This document shows, piece after piece, positions 1 to 9,315 of a stretch of 64,000 nucleotides of DNA. A model generated the notes under the pieces. It saw only the letters and a program-made list of their open reading frames with translations, was not told where the DNA came from and did not search any database. Numbering within the stretch: position 1 is the first letter of the stretch; each line of letters begins with the position of its first letter. The DNA comes from Limosilactobacillus secaliphilus. GTDB taxonomy: Bacteria > Bacillota > Bacilli > Lactobacillales > Lactobacillaceae. The stretch is taken from the NCBI RefSeq assembly GCF_001437055.1, contig NZ_JQBW01000010.1, positions 507,472 to 571,471 on the forward strand, given 5' to 3'. A program made the translations under genes and the position numbers.

Positions 1-71
1 CGAATGATCGAAATACCACCTTCACCAACTGGCGTCGAGATGGCAGTAATGGTGTCATCTTCACTATTCAA
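1..71 (-). CDS. mnmE: tRNA modification GTPase MnmE, N-terminal fragment
   Basis: Only the first 23 codons lie in the window; the gene runs off the left edge. They read MNSEDDTITAISTPVGEGG and then ISIIR, which is the conserved MnmE amino terminus (the TPxGEGGI.IIR formyl-THF/dimer domain start). The start is a TTG at 69-71, preceded by AAAGGAGGAG at an 8-base spacing. MnmE with MnmG installs the carboxymethylaminomethyl group on U34 of certain tRNAs. It follows jag on the same strand, as in most Firmicutes, but a terminator separates the two. Confidence 0.9.
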   Translation of the reverse strand, partial: MNSEDDTITAISTPVGEGGISII

Positions 72-91
72 CTCCGGCTCCTCCTTTCAAT

Positions 92-145
92 AAAAAAAGT
101 GCTCTCCATGCCCACTTGATTGGTGGACCATGGTCAAAGCACTTT
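92..145 (-). terminator. Rho-independent terminator after jag
   Basis: An inverted repeat AAAGTGCT/AGCACTTT (96-103 and 138-145) with a smaller inner stem is followed on the minus strand by a T run. It lies between the jag stop and the mnmE start, so mnmE probably has its own promoter. Confidence 0.7.
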
Positions 146-221
146 CACTACTCTAACAGGTCAGATTAAATTTTCATCGTTATTGTAATCAGCGAATTTC
201 ATAATGTCAACCAGCATGCGC

Positions 222-1037
222 CTAGTTGCGGGGAGCAATGACCACGCTCCGGAATGGCTCTTTGCCATGCGAGTACGTTTTGACTGCCGGACTCTTTTCG
301 GCCAGCTTGTGCAGCAGCTTCCTCTCCCGTGCCGGCATGGGATCCAAGAAGACGGCCCGGTTCGTCGCAATGACCTCCGTCACACTGTCAGCCATCAAGT
401 TCTTTAACGACTGACGGCGGCGTTCCCGGTAGTCACCGGTATCCAATACTAGTTGCGCATCCTTAATGCCATGGTAGGTCAAGTAAGTAGCCCCCAAAGA
501 CTCCAGCGCGTTGATCCGGCGACCATGGTAGCCAACGACCCGGCTGGGACTCTTGGTTTCCACTACTAGTTTCAAATCATGGACCCGCAACTGATCAATT
601 TTGACTTGGCCTTGAATGTTCAGGGCGCTTAAAGCATCCGTCAAGTACTTGACCAGGCCCTTGCTAACTGCTTGCATCCGGTGCAGGTTGCGGACGTGGT
701 TAGCCCGGGCTTCCTGTGCCAGCTTTTCTTTTTCATCTAACGGCTTGGTCTGTGCCCGTTTAGCCTGTTTTTCGCGTGCCGGTTCATGCTTTTCGTGTTG
801 AGTCGGCTGCTTTTTGACCTGACGAGGCCGATTATGGCTGTTCTGGGCGGACTTTTCTTTTTGCGGCGTTGTTTTGGGCACCGTCACCTGGATGATCGCC
901 ATCCGTTTACCGATGCCTAAAAACCCATGTCGAGGCTCTTGAGTGACTTGATACTGAAGCTCTCCTTTTGCGATGCCTAATTGCGTTGCCGCAGCTGCAA
1001 GGGCTGCATCAATCGTTGTGCCCTCAAATTTCTTCAT
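222..1037 (-). CDS. jag: KhpB/Jag RNA-binding protein (Jag-N, KH, R3H)
   Basis: A 271-residue RNA-binding protein of the Jag (KhpB, SpoIIIJ-associated) family. The N-terminal Jag-N domain (about 1-55, MKKFEGTTIDAALAAAATQL) is followed by a long basic, Lys/Gln/Glu-rich linker (about 56-120), a type-II KH domain (about 125-200, with the VVGYHGRRINALE loop) and a C-terminal R3H domain (about 205-271, RERRRQSLKNL...RKLLH). Jag pairs with KhpA and influences cell elongation and division in streptococci and lactobacilli. It sits beside yidC as usual, but a strong terminator lies between them here. The linker is low complexity and weakly conserved in the family. Confidence 0.93.
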   Translation of the reverse strand: MKKFEGTTIDAALAAAATQLGIAKGELQYQVTQEPRHGFLGIGKRMAIIQVTVPKTTPQKEKSAQNSHNRPRQVKKQPTQHEKHEPAREKQAKRAQTKPLDEKEKLAQEARANHVRNLHRMQAVSKGLVKYLTDALSALNIQGQVKIDQLRVHDLKLVVETKSPSRVVGYHGRRINALESLGATYLTYHGIKDAQLVLDTGDYRERRRQSLKNLMADSVTEVIATNRAVFLDPMPARERKLLHKLAEKSPAVKTYSHGKEPFRSVVIAPRN

Positions 1038-1103
1038 CAGTATCCCTCCATCAAAAATTCGCCTTTTAGTTTACCCCTTTCTCCCGCTATGCTTCAACTC
1101 AAT

Positions 1104-1156
1104 AAAAAAGCAGGACGTATATCTGGATGCTTAGTCCATCGTACGTTCTGCTTTTA
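1104..1156 (-). terminator. Terminator between yidC and jag
   Basis: A long hairpin with arms around 1106-1119 and 1141-1153 (AAGCAGGACGTA / TACGTTCTGCTT, one mismatch) is followed on the minus strand by TTTTTTATT. It ends the yidC transcript before jag. Confidence 0.75.
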
Positions 1157-1174
1157 AAATTTTTATTTACTCGC

Positions 1175-2008
1175 TTACTTGCGCTTGCTCTTGAAAGCAT
1201 TCCGCCGGGCGTGTTCCAGCCGGTTTTGACGACGCCGCTTGGCCCGCTTTCTTTCCTCACGTTCACGCTTCAACTTGAATGGGTTTTGGATCAACAGCGT
1301 TTGAACAACTTGGAAGGCGTTGGTAACCACCCAGTATAAGGTGATGGCGGCTGGGAAACCTAAAGCCATGAAGAAGATCATGATCGGCATTCCCCAGGTC
1401 ATTACCGTTGTCATGCTGTTCTTTTCCGGCATCCCCGCCATGGCTAACCATGAACTGATAAAGGTGAAGACGGCCGCCAGAATCGGCAATACAAAGTACG
1501 GATCCGTTTTACCCAACTGCAGCCACATGAAACTCCCGTGACGCAAGATGTTTGTCCGCCAAATAGCTTGGTACAGGGCCCACATAACTGGCAATTGAAT
1601 CAGCAGTGGCAGCATTGAAGCCATTGGGTGAACGCCGGCATCGTGATACAGCTTCGACGTTTCCATCTGCAGTTTCTGCATCGTCTCCCGGTCACGCGAA
1701 GAATACTTTTGCTGCAACTTCTTCAGTTCCGGTTGCAACTCTTGCATTGCAGTCGTTGACTTGGTCTGCCAATACATGACTGGCAGGATAACGATCCGGA
1801 TGATGATGGTGAAGATAATGATCCCCATCCCATATCCGCCAAAGTGGTTGGACAGCCAAATGATAAACCGTGAGCAATTATAAATGATGTCATGATCCCA
1901 GAAACCGGTGCTGTTTTTCGTGATCGGTTCATTGGAACAAGCGGCCAAGAACAAGGTCAGACTTAAAATCCCGGTTAAACTGAGGACCTTTTTTAATTGT
2001 TTTTTCAA
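1175..2008 (-). CDS. yidC: Membrane protein insertase YidC (Oxa1 family), lipoprotein form
   Basis: A 277-residue Oxa1/YidC/Alb3 insertase that places membrane proteins in the bilayer with or without Sec. It begins with a lipoprotein signal peptide whose lipobox LAAC puts the lipidated cysteine at residue 24. The YidC core follows with five hydrophobic segments (about 60-80, 130-150, 175-195, 205-225, 225-245), including the RIVILPVMYWQTKST region carrying the conserved groove arginine. The tail is very basic (KREREERKRAKRRRQN), as expected for ribosome docking in Gram-positive YidC. It lies 13 bases downstream of rnpA in the rpmH-rnpA-yidC order typical of oriC. Confidence 0.96.
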   Translation of the reverse strand: MKKQLKKVLSLTGILSLTLFLAACSNEPITKNSTGFWDHDIIYNCSRFIIWLSNHFGGYGMGIIIFTIIIRIVILPVMYWQTKSTTAMQELQPELKKLQQKYSSRDRETMQKLQMETSKLYHDAGVHPMASMLPLLIQLPVMWALYQAIWRTNILRHGSFMWLQLGKTDPYFVLPILAAVFTFISSWLAMAGMPEKNSMTTVMTWGMPIMIFFMALGFPAAITLYWVVTNAFQVVQTLLIQNPFKLKREREERKRAKRRRQNRLEHARRNAFKSKRK

Positions 2009-2021
2009 ACCGAAATCCTCT

Positions 2022-2363
2022 CTACTTTTCTAACAGGTGTGCCAGCTGCAAGGCATGAACCAACTGCTTTTTGGTCTGTGCCATCGTCATTTTATCCGCT
2101 GCCGGCCGCGCAATTACCAGAAAGTCAACATCTTTCTTTAATTGGGGCTTCACTTCAAGCAGCGTTTGGCGGATCCGCCGTTTCAACCAGTTACGATGGT
2201 AAGCATTGCCGATTTTCTTACCGACCGAAATGCCTACGCGAAAGTGCGGTTGGCCCGGCTTTTCCATTTGGTAGATAACAAATTTATGATTGGCGACGGA
2301 ATTATGGGTTTCAAACACTCGTTGAAACTCGCTTTCCTTTTTAACGCGAAATGATTTTCTCAT
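2022..2363 (-). CDS. rnpA: Ribonuclease P protein component
   Basis: A 113-residue basic protein subunit of RNase P, which matures the 5' end of tRNAs. The family signature RNxxKRxIRQ is seen as [10 protein letters not shown], and the N terminus [17 protein letters not shown] is typical. I chose the ATG at 2361-2363 because GGAG lies seven bases upstream and the protein then aligns with the family; an in-frame upstream start would add 14 unrelated residues. It lies between rpmH and yidC on the same strand. Confidence 0.95.
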   Translation of the reverse strand: MRKSFRVKKESEFQRVFETHNSVANHKFVIYQMEKPGQPHFRVGISVGKKIGNAYHRNWLKRRIRQTLLEVKPQLKKDVDFLVIARPAADKMTMAQTKKQLVHALQLAHLLEK

Positions 2364-2454
2364 ATCTTGTCTCCAATAACGTAAAAAGGGGCGGACACAC
2401 GACAAAACTACAATTATTCATTGCAGCCAGGTGAATGCCCTGCCCCCTACTGAG

Positions 2455-2481
2455 AAAAAAGCCACTGCAATGCAGGTGGCT
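2455..2481 (-). terminator. Terminator directly after rpmH
   Basis: The hairpin GCCACCTGC-ATT-GCAGTGGC (one bulge) runs into TTTTTT on the minus strand five bases after the rpmH stop. It likely attenuates, so that L34 mRNA exceeds rnpA mRNA. Confidence 0.7.
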
Positions 2482-2485
2482 TATC

Positions 2486-2620
2486 TTATGCAGATAATAC
2501 TTTACGACCCTTTTTACGGCGACGAGCCAGTACTTTACGGCCGTTGCTGGTACTCATCCGAGCACGGAAACCGTGGACACGAGCACGGTGACGCTTCTTA
2601 GGTTGAAATGTACGCTTCAT
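2486..2620 (-). CDS. rpmH: 50S ribosomal protein L34
   Basis: A 44-residue, strongly basic protein ([20 protein letters not shown]) that matches ribosomal protein L34 over its full length. The ATG at 2618-2620 is preceded by GGAGGAGGTG. The longer open frame upstream to 2713 runs into oriC and is not coding. It is the first gene leftward of oriC, transcribed away from it. Confidence 0.98.
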   Translation of the reverse strand: MKRTFQPKKRHRARVHGFRARMSTSNGRKVLARRRKKGRKVLSA

Positions 2621-2739
2621 CAGCTCTTGCACCTCCTCCGGCAATAAATTAATGATGATCTTAGTTGGCGGAAATCCGCCTAACCCTACAAACATACTGG
2701 GTAAGTATAGCACAAGTTGGATCGGTAATAAACCGCAAA

Positions 2740-3080
2740 ATGACGACGAAAATAATTATTTATCCACAGTTTTCCACAAATAATCCACAGCGTTGTTTTA
2801 TTGTCACCAAATTTTTTGGCTTATTCACAACGATTTCCACCGCTTTTTTTGAACGCACAGGACTGTGACTAAACTTATCCACAGCTTTGTGGATAAACTT
2901 GTGGATTACTATGCTATCAGGATTTGTCCCTGTGTTTATTCACAATTTTCTGTGGATATCTGTGGATTATCCCCAACTTTTCCACAAATTAACAACGCTG
3001 TGAATGATTTCCACACAGCGTTGTTTATATTGTGGACGATATTTTTTCAGCCTGTGGAAAACTTTTTATGCAGATGATAA
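2740..3080. other. oriC: oriC, dnaA-upstream part: DnaA box cluster
   Basis: The stretch between rpmH and dnaA is non-coding and rich in DnaA boxes. Exact TTATCCACA boxes are at 2760-2768 (+), 2875-2883 (+) and 2888-2896 (-). One-mismatch boxes include 2781-2789 (TAATCCACA), 2821-2829 (TTATTCACA), 2900-2908, 2951-2959 and 2961-2969, with further TTTCCACA-like copies at 2771, 2990 and 3010. This is the upstream half of the bipartite Firmicutes origin and also covers the dnaA promoter, which implies DnaA autoregulation. Small open frames here on either strand are products of the repeated box sequence. Confidence 0.93.
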
Positions 3081-3128
3081 AATATCGTTTGGTTTAATTA
3101 TTCACATCATCTTTTAGGAGGAATCATT

Positions 3129-4454
3129 TTGACTGAGCTCGATTCTCTTTGGGAGACGGTCCAGAACGCGTTTAAACAGTCAATTACTATTGTGACTTAT
3201 GATAACGTCGTTGCTCCGGCAAAAGCCTATTCTCTCTCCAACGGCCGATTAACGGTGGTCGTGCCTACTGATTACCACTTAGATTTCTGGCAAAATAAAT
3301 TAGATGTTCAACTCAAACACATCTTGAAAGAAGAAACTGGCCAAGATATTGATACACGTTACGTTTTAACAAAGGATTTAATTGGGGCGAAGCCGACTGA
3401 CAACGTTAAAAAAGAGCCAACCTTTAAGGAAACTACGCCCTTAAACCCGGAATATACCTTTGAAACATTCGTTGAAGGCCGCAGCAACCAGTTCGCTTAT
3501 GCTTCTGCTTACGGTGCTTCCGAACAACCTGGTTTACTCTATAACCCACTGTTAATCTACGGTGGCGTGGGCTTAGGCAAGACGCACTTGATGCAGGCCA
3601 TTGCCAACGCCATGCTGCAGCGCAATCCTAATGCCAAGATCAAATATGTCACCAGCGAAAATTTCGTGAATGACTACATTAACTCAATCAAGACCGGGAC
3701 CCAGGAACAATTCCGCCAGGCATACCGGGACCTTGACGCCCTGCTGGTTGACGATGTCCAATTCTTAAGTTCCAAAAACGAAACTCAGTTGGAATTCTTC
3801 AATACCTTTAATGTCTTGCACGATAACAACAAGCAGATTGTCCTGACGGCTGATCAAAATCCGAAAGAAATCCCGAATCTGACTGAACGGCTGGTTTCAC
3901 GGTTCGTCTGGGGTTTAACCGTTGAAATCACGCCGCCAGACCTGGAAACGCGAATCGCCATTTTGAACCGCAAAGCCGATGAGGAACACATAGAAAACGT
4001 ACCCAACGAGGTCTTTAACTTCATCGCCAGCAAGATCAACACCAATGTCCGGGAGCTGGAAGGCGCCCTGATGCGGGTTCGCGTCTTTGCCCAGTTGCAC
4101 TCACAGCCAATGTCGTTGAGCGTGGCCAAGGAAGCCTTGCAAGGAATTGGCGAAGATGCCTCCACCGAGCTGAATATCGATCTGATTCAAAAGAAGGTCG
4201 CTGCTTATTTCAACATCAATCAAAGCGATATTACCGGGAAGAAACGGGTCAAGAATATTGTGGTACCGCGGCAAATCGCCATGTACCTGTCGCGTGAATT
4301 GACCGACAACTCCCTTCCACGGATCGGCCGTGCGTTTGGCGGTAAGGACCATACCACGGTGCTACATGCCATCGACAAAATCGAAAAGCAGATCGGTCAA
4401 GATACACAATTGAAAAATACAGTGGATAAATTACAGAATGATTTACGTCCTTAA
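3129..4454 (+). CDS. dnaA: Chromosomal replication initiator DnaA
   Basis: A 441-residue AAA+ initiator that binds DnaA boxes and melts oriC. Domain I is about 1-80, a short linker follows, and the AAA+ domain has Walker A GGVGLGKT (145-152) and Walker B LLVDDVQF (about 205-212). Domain IV carries the DnaA signature around IGRAFGGKDHTTVLHA (about 395-412). Translation starts at TTG 3129-3131, preceded by TAGGAGG; no better ATG fits the family N terminus. It lies between the two DnaA box groups and is followed by dnaN. Confidence 0.98.
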   Translation: MTELDSLWETVQNAFKQSITIVTYDNVVAPAKAYSLSNGRLTVVVPTDYHLDFWQNKLDVQLKHILKEETGQDIDTRYVLTKDLIGAKPTDNVKKEPTFKETTPLNPEYTFETFVEGRSNQFAYASAYGASEQPGLLYNPLLIYGGVGLGKTHLMQAIANAMLQRNPNAKIKYVTSENFVNDYINSIKTGTQEQFRQAYRDLDALLVDDVQFLSSKNETQLEFFNTFNVLHDNNKQIVLTADQNPKEIPNLTERLVSRFVWGLTVEITPPDLETRIAILNRKADEEHIENVPNEVFNFIASKINTNVRELEGALMRVRVFAQLHSQPMSLSVAKEALQGIGEDASTELNIDLIQKKVAAYFNINQSDITGKKRVKNIVVPRQIAMYLSRELTDNSLPRIGRAFGGKDHTTVLHAIDKIEKQIGQDTQLKNTVDKLQNDLRP

Positions 4455-4458
4455 TTAG

Positions 4459-4612
4459 TGTGGATAACTTTTTGTTAATTCACAATCAATCCACAAATTA
4501 TCCACATGTGGAAAACCCAATGTTGTTCTCGTCTTTTTGACTTTTCAACACTTTCCACAAGACCTACTACTACTTCTGTCTTATTATTAAATAAAGTAAA
4601 TTAATAAAAGGG
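4459..4612. other. oriC: oriC, dnaA-dnaN part: DnaA boxes, DnaA-trio and unwinding element
   Basis: Exact boxes lie at 4459-4467 (-) and 4498-4506 (+), with TGTGGAAAA beside the second. A TTTCCACAA half-box (4552-4560) is followed by GAC and the triplet run CTACTACTACTT (4564-4575), then an almost pure AT stretch 4578-4609 up to the dnaN Shine-Dalgarno. The order box / triplet repeats / AT-rich DNA is the basal unwinding system (DnaA-trio) described in Bacillus subtilis. Strand opening should start here. Confidence 0.85.
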
Positions 4613-4620
4613 GCATCATC

Positions 4621-5757
4621 ATGAAATTTTCAGTTAACCAAACTGCCTTTATTAATCAAATCAACAATGTGTTACGTGCAATTTCATCAAAAACAACTAT
4701 TCCTATTCTGACAGGAATTAAAATTGTCGTTGCTAAAGATGGCATTACACTGACTGGTAGCAACGCTGATATTACGATCCAATCAACAATGACCACTGCC
4801 GAAAGCAGCAATGAATTAGTCGTTGAAGAACCAGGTGCCATTGTGTTGCCTGCCCGTTTCTTCAGTGAAATCATTAAGAAGCTGCCAGAAAAGACCGTTA
4901 CTGTTGCCGTTCACGAAGGTTTCCAAACTAAAATTACGTCTGGTTCGGCCGAATTCATCATTAATGGTCAAGATGCCATCCACTATCCACATTTGCCGGA
5001 AATTGAAAGTGACGTCACAATTAAGATGGACGCCGATCTGTTACGGGATGTGATTGATCAGACCCGGATTGCCGTTTCCAAACAGGAAAGCCGTCCAATC
5101 TTAACAGGGATCCACATTCTGTTGGCTAATGGTGAACTGACAGCGATCGCCACGGATAGTCACCGGCTGGCACAACGGAAAGTTAAGGTTGATACCGGTG
5201 ATGCTAGTTATGATGTGGTCATCCCGGGTGACAGCATGACTGAACTGGCTCGTTTGATTAGTGATGAAAAGGACCCGGTTGACTTACAGATCGCTGAAAA
5301 CCAGGTTCGCTTCAAGTTTGGCAACACCCTCTTCTACTCACGGTTGCTGGAAGGCAATTATCCAGAAACCAGCCGTTTGATCCCAGATACTGCTGATACG
5401 ACGATTGAAGTCGAAGCCAGCAAGTTCCTGTCGACCATCGATCGGGCTTCATTGCTGTCACACCAAGGTCACAACAATGTGGTTAAGCTGACGATTGATC
5501 CTGATCAAGGAGTCGCAAAGATCAGTGGTGATTCTGCCGAAGTCGGGAATGTGGAAGAAAACGTCATGGCCGATTCCGTTAAGGGGGCTGAGCTGGAGAT
5601 TTCGTTCAACCCTGACTACATGAGTGATGCGTTGAAGTCATTTGGTCAATCCACCATTTTGATCTCCTTCACATCGGCATTGCGACCATTTACGCTGGTG
5701 CCAACGGAGAATAAAGAAGACTTTATTCAACTGATCACGCCAGTGCGGACGTTCTAA
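4621..5757 (+). CDS. dnaN: DNA polymerase III sliding clamp (beta subunit)
   Basis: A 378-residue clamp with three repeated clamp folds (about 1-125, 128-245, 247-378), starting MKFSVNQTAFINQINNVLRA and ending in the conserved LITPVRTF tail with the PVR motif. It dimerises around DNA and tethers the polymerase and repair proteins. The start ATG follows AAAGGGGCATCATC. It is separated from dnaA by the second oriC element and closed by its own terminator at 5781. Confidence 0.98.
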   Translation: MKFSVNQTAFINQINNVLRAISSKTTIPILTGIKIVVAKDGITLTGSNADITIQSTMTTAESSNELVVEEPGAIVLPARFFSEIIKKLPEKTVTVAVHEGFQTKITSGSAEFIINGQDAIHYPHLPEIESDVTIKMDADLLRDVIDQTRIAVSKQESRPILTGIHILLANGELTAIATDSHRLAQRKVKVDTGDASYDVVIPGDSMTELARLISDEKDPVDLQIAENQVRFKFGNTLFYSRLLEGNYPETSRLIPDTADTTIEVEASKFLSTIDRASLLSHQGHNNVVKLTIDPDQGVAKISGDSAEVGNVEENVMADSVKGAELEISFNPDYMSDALKSFGQSTILISFTSALRPFTLVPTENKEDFIQLITPVRTF

Positions 5758-5780
5758 AAATAGACAAAATCAGATTAATT

Positions 5781-5815
5781 AGGCGAGGTGTCAGAATGTC
5801 ACCTCGCCTTTTTTG
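5781..5815 (+). terminator. Terminator after dnaN
   Basis: A perfect 10-bp stem AGGCGAGGTG / ... / CACCTCGCCT is followed by TTTTTTGTT. It separates dnaA-dnaN transcription from the yaaA-recF-gyr unit. Confidence 0.9.
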
Positions 5816-5915
5816 TTCTTGCTTCTCACCGCCGTCAATCGTCTTTAGCCTAATTTAGTGAAAAAAGGGTCGAATACATTAAAAACGCTTAAAACGGCTA
5901 AGAGGGCCCTTTATA

Positions 5916-5944
5916 TTGTTTTTACCCCCTAGAAAAGCTATAAT
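5916..5944 (+). promoter_or_regulatory. SigA-type promoter of yaaA-recF-gyrBA
   Basis: TTGTTT (5916-5921), a 17-base spacer and TATAAT (5939-5944) lie just upstream of yaaA. I found no other convincing promoter up to gyrA, so this one probably drives the whole unit. Confidence 0.6.
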
Positions 5945-5961
5945 ATTAAGGTGCAAAGTAG

Positions 5962-6198
5962 GTGAGATACGTGCAAAATTCGCAAGTAGTGAAAATTGAT
6001 CGGCCATTCATTACTCTTGGCCAGCTGCTTAAAGAAGAGGGAATCATCCCCACAGGCGGTGCGGCCAAGTGGTTCTTGAGAGAACACGATGTCAAGATTA
6101 ATGACGAATTAGACCAGCGGCGCGGCAAAAAGCTCTACCCTGGCGATAAAGTTGAAATTGTTGGTGTTGAAACGGTCACAATTCAGGGCGAGCAGTGA
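5962..6198 (+). CDS. yaaA: S4-domain RNA-binding protein YaaA (RlbA type)
   Basis: A 78-residue S4-like protein always found between dnaN and recF in Firmicutes. The S4 fold covers ITLGQLLKEEGIIPTGGAAK to DKVEIV, with the TGGAAKWFLREHDVKING-like loop. Its role is probably RNA or ribosome binding and is not well established. The GTG at 5962 gives MRYVQNS...; the GTG at 5971, which has AGGTGA five bases upstream, would give a 75-residue protein and may be the real start. recF begins six bases after the stop. Confidence 0.88.
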   Translation: MRYVQNSQVVKIDRPFITLGQLLKEEGIIPTGGAAKWFLREHDVKINDELDQRRGKKLYPGDKVEIVGVETVTIQGEQ

Positions 6199-6204
6199 TG
6201 ACAT

Positions 6205-7329
6205 ATGATTCTGCAAGAGTTGCAGCTGCGGCATTTTCGTAACTATGACCACTTGGACGTCCAGTTTCAGCCGGGCGTCAACATTTTGATTGGTGAAAAT
6301 GCGCAGGGAAAAACGAATTTGCTGGAGGCAATTCACGTTCTGGCGTTGACGCGGAGCCACCGTACCAATAAGGATCGTGAGTTGATTCAGTGGGGACAAA
6401 AAACCGCGCTCATCAGCGGCCGGATTAAAAGAAAAGTTGACCGGCTGCCGCTAGAGGTTGAGCTATCGCCACGGGGCAAACGGGTGAAGGTTAATCACCT
6501 TTACCAAAGCCGCTTGTCGTCGTACGTTGGCAACCTCAAAGTGGTTTTATTTGCGCCGGAAGATCTTTCATTGGTCAAGGGCGCACCCCAAGAACGGCGG
6601 CGGTTCATGAACATGGAATTTGGGCAGATGAGTGCCGCTTATTTGTACAACGTGAGCCAGTACCATTCCATTTTGGACCAGCGCAACCAGTACTTGCGGC
6701 AATTGAAACGCCACCAGCAAAATGACCGGGTCCTGTTGGGAGTGTTGTCCGATCAGTTGGCGGACGTTGGCGCAAAGGTCACCATGGCCAGATACCAGCT
6801 GGTTGGTCGTCTGGAAAAATGGGCCAATGATTTGCATGAACAAATTTCAGTGCAGAAAGAAAAGTTGCAGTTAAAGTACATCAGTCAACTGAAGATCGAT
6901 AAAGACACGACCGAGGATGACCTGAAAAGTCAGCTGCGGTCGTTATTTACGGCTAACAGCGACCGGGAAATCGAATTGGGTACCAGCCTGGCGGGGCCGC
7001 AGCGAGACGACCTGCAGTTCATTGTCAACGGTCAGAATGTCCAGCACTATGGCTCACAAGGCCAGCAGCGGACAACGGCTTTGGCGGTCAAGCTGGCGGA
7101 GATCGATTTGATGAAGGAGCAGACGGGGGAATACCCCTTATTGCTGCTCGATGATGTCCTGTCTGAATTGGATGATGACCGGCAGACCCACCTGTTGTGT
7201 GCGATTCAGGACAAGGTGCAAACATTCTTGACCACTACCAGTCTGAGCGGCGTGGCAGAAAAATTGATTAAGCAGCCGACGATTTTTAAGATCCATGACG
7301 GTGAATTGGATAAGGAGGAAGCACAGTGA
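6205..7329 (+). CDS. recF: DNA replication/repair ATPase RecF
   Basis: A 374-residue SMC-like ATPase that acts with RecO and RecR to load RecA at gaps. Walker A is GENAQGKT (about 30-37), the ABC signature is GPQRDDL (about 265), and Walker B is [12 protein letters not shown] (about 311-322). The N terminus [14 protein letters not shown] is canonical. The gyrB GTG overlaps the recF stop (GTGA at 7326-7329), which implies translational coupling. Confidence 0.97.
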   Translation: MILQELQLRHFRNYDHLDVQFQPGVNILIGENAQGKTNLLEAIHVLALTRSHRTNKDRELIQWGQKTALISGRIKRKVDRLPLEVELSPRGKRVKVNHLYQSRLSSYVGNLKVVLFAPEDLSLVKGAPQERRRFMNMEFGQMSAAYLYNVSQYHSILDQRNQYLRQLKRHQQNDRVLLGVLSDQLADVGAKVTMARYQLVGRLEKWANDLHEQISVQKEKLQLKYISQLKIDKDTTEDDLKSQLRSLFTANSDREIELGTSLAGPQRDDLQFIVNGQNVQHYGSQGQQRTTALAVKLAEIDLMKEQTGEYPLLLLDDVLSELDDDRQTHLLCAIQDKVQTFLTTTSLSGVAEKLIKQPTIFKIHDGELDKEEAQ

Positions 7330-9293
7330 GTAAAAAAGAAGAGACCAAAAAGGAGCAGGCTGAAGAACGAAAGGCCGAACTCGGTAGTCGTTACAACGCG
7401 AGTCAAATTCAGGTTTTGAAGGGCCTGGAAGCGGTTCGTAAACGTCCAGGGATGTACATCGGTTCGACGACTGCTCAGGGACTTCATCATTTGGTCTGGG
7501 AAATTGTCGATAACGGGATCGATGAAGCACTGGCCGGCTTCTGTGATGAGATCAATGTGGTTGTTGAAAAGGACAACAGTATCACAGTTACCGATAACGG
7601 TCGTGGGATCCCGGTTGACATTCAGAAGGAAACGGGCAAGCCAGCGCTAGAAACAGTCTTCACCGTCCTGCATGCCGGTGGTAAGTTCGGCAATGGCGGT
7701 TATAAAGTTTCTGGTGGTCTGCACGGTGTTGGTGCATCCGTTGTTAACGCCTTATCCAGTGAATTAGACGTCAAGGTTACCCGGCAAGGCAAGGAATACT
7801 ACATGGACTTCCGTGGTGGCCACGTCCACACCAAGATGAAGGTCATCAAAGAGGGCCTGCCGGAAACTGAACACGGGACCATTGTTCACTTCAAGCCGGA
7901 TCCGACCATCTTCCGTGAAACGACGGTCTTCAACATCAAGACCTTAACCGACCGGATTCGTGAACTGGCCTTCTTGAACAAGGGTCTGCGGATCACAATT
8001 GAAGATAAGCGTAATGATCAGGATAACCGCCAGGAATTCCACTACGAAGGCGGGATCAGACACTATGTTGAGTATCTGAACAAGGATCAGGAAAACCTGT
8101 TTGATCCACCGATTTACGTGGAAGGCGAATACAATGGCATTGCCGTCGAAGTGTCCTTGCAATACACCACCGGTTACCGTTGCGAATTGTTGACCTTTAC
8201 TAACAACATCCACACCTACGAAGGTGGTAGCCATGAAACGGGCTTTAAGACAGCACTGACGCGGGTGATCAACGATTACGGCAAGAAGAGCGGCCAGTTG
8301 AAGGGCAACACCAGCCTGTCTGGTGACGATGTGCGTGAAGGATTGACCGCTGTCGTTTCCATCAAGCACCCGAACCCGCAATTTGAAGGGCAAACGAAGA
8401 CGAAGCTGTCGAACTCGGATGCGCGGACGGCCACGGACAAGATCTTCAGTGAAACGATGACCCGGTTCATGATGGAGAACCCCGACACCGCCCACAAGAT
8501 CGTCGAAAAGGGGATGCTGGCATCAAAAGCCCGGGTTGCTGCCAAGCGGGCTCGTGAAGTCACCCGGAAGAAGAGCGGCTTGGAAATCTCCAATCTGCCA
8601 GGTAAGTTAGCCGACAACACCAGCAAGGACCCGAACATTTCCGAATTGTTCATCGTCGAAGGGGACTCCGCCGGTGGTTCTGCTAAGCAGGGTCGGTCAC
8701 GGTTGACCCAAGCCATCCTGCCGATTCGGGGTAAGATTTTGAACGTTGAAAAGGCCAGCCTGAACCGGGTATTGGCTAATGATGAAATTCGTTCCCTGTT
8801 TACGGCACTTGGCACGGGCTTTGGCGAAGACTTTGATATTACCAAGGCCAACTACCACAAGCTGATCATCATGACCGATGCGGATGTCGATGGTGCCCAC
8901 ATTCGGACATTGTTGTTGACCCTGTTCTACCGGTTCATGAAGCCGATGATCACCCACGGTTACGTATACATTGCCCAACCGCCGCTATACCAGGTTCGGC
9001 AAGGCAAGTTCGTTAAATACATCCAATCCGATGAAGAACTTGACCGGGTCGTTAATTCCCTGCAGCCGAGTCCTAAGCCGATTATTCAACGATACAAGGG
9101 GCTTGGTGAAATGGACGCCGAACAATTATGGACGACGACGATGGATCCAGCTCACCGGCATCTGTTGCGGGTAAACCTGGATGACGCAGCCGCTGCGGAC
9201 AAGATCTTCCCAATGCTGATGGGTACCAAGGTTGGTCCACGGCGCGACTTCATCGAAAAGAATGCAACTTTTGTCCAGAATTTGGACCTGTAA
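7326..9293 (+). CDS. gyrB: DNA gyrase subunit B
   Basis: The 655-residue ATPase subunit of gyrase. A GHKL ATPase domain (about 28-230, with [10 protein letters not shown] and [14 protein letters not shown]) is followed by the transducer and the TOPRIM domain with EGDSAGGSA and [12 protein letters not shown]. The C terminus ends near [17 protein letters not shown] at 7326 is preceded by AAGGAGG inside recF. The first 20 residues are a charged Lys/Glu-rich extension, common in lactobacilli. With gyrA it introduces negative supercoils. Confidence 0.98.
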   Translation: MSKKEETKKEQAEERKAELGSRYNASQIQVLKGLEAVRKRPGMYIGSTTAQGLHHLVWEIVDNGIDEALAGFCDEINVVVEKDNSITVTDNGRGIPVDIQKETGKPALETVFTVLHAGGKFGNGGYKVSGGLHGVGASVVNALSSELDVKVTRQGKEYYMDFRGGHVHTKMKVIKEGLPETEHGTIVHFKPDPTIFRETTVFNIKTLTDRIRELAFLNKGLRITIEDKRNDQDNRQEFHYEGGIRHYVEYLNKDQENLFDPPIYVEGEYNGIAVEVSLQYTTGYRCELLTFTNNIHTYEGGSHETGFKTALTRVINDYGKKSGQLKGNTSLSGDDVREGLTAVVSIKHPNPQFEGQTKTKLSNSDARTATDKIFSETMTRFMMENPDTAHKIVEKGMLASKARVAAKRAREVTRKKSGLEISNLPGKLADNTSKDPNISELFIVEGDSAGGSAKQGRSRLTQAILPIRGKILNVEKASLNRVLANDEIRSLFTALGTGFGEDFDITKANYHKLIIMTDADVDGAHIRTLLLTLFYRFMKPMITHGYVYIAQPPLYQVRQGKFVKYIQSDEELDRVVNSLQPSPKPIIQRYKGLGEMDAEQLWTTTMDPAHRHLLRVNLDDAAAADKIFPMLMGTKVGPRRDFIEKNATFVQNLDL

Positions 9294-9315
9294 TTAAACG
9301 AGGAGGCAAAATACA

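Noticed and set aside
2665-3077. Two open frames of about 70 codons in the oriC gap
   Set aside because: They run through repeated DnaA boxes, have no ribosome-binding sites and resemble no protein.
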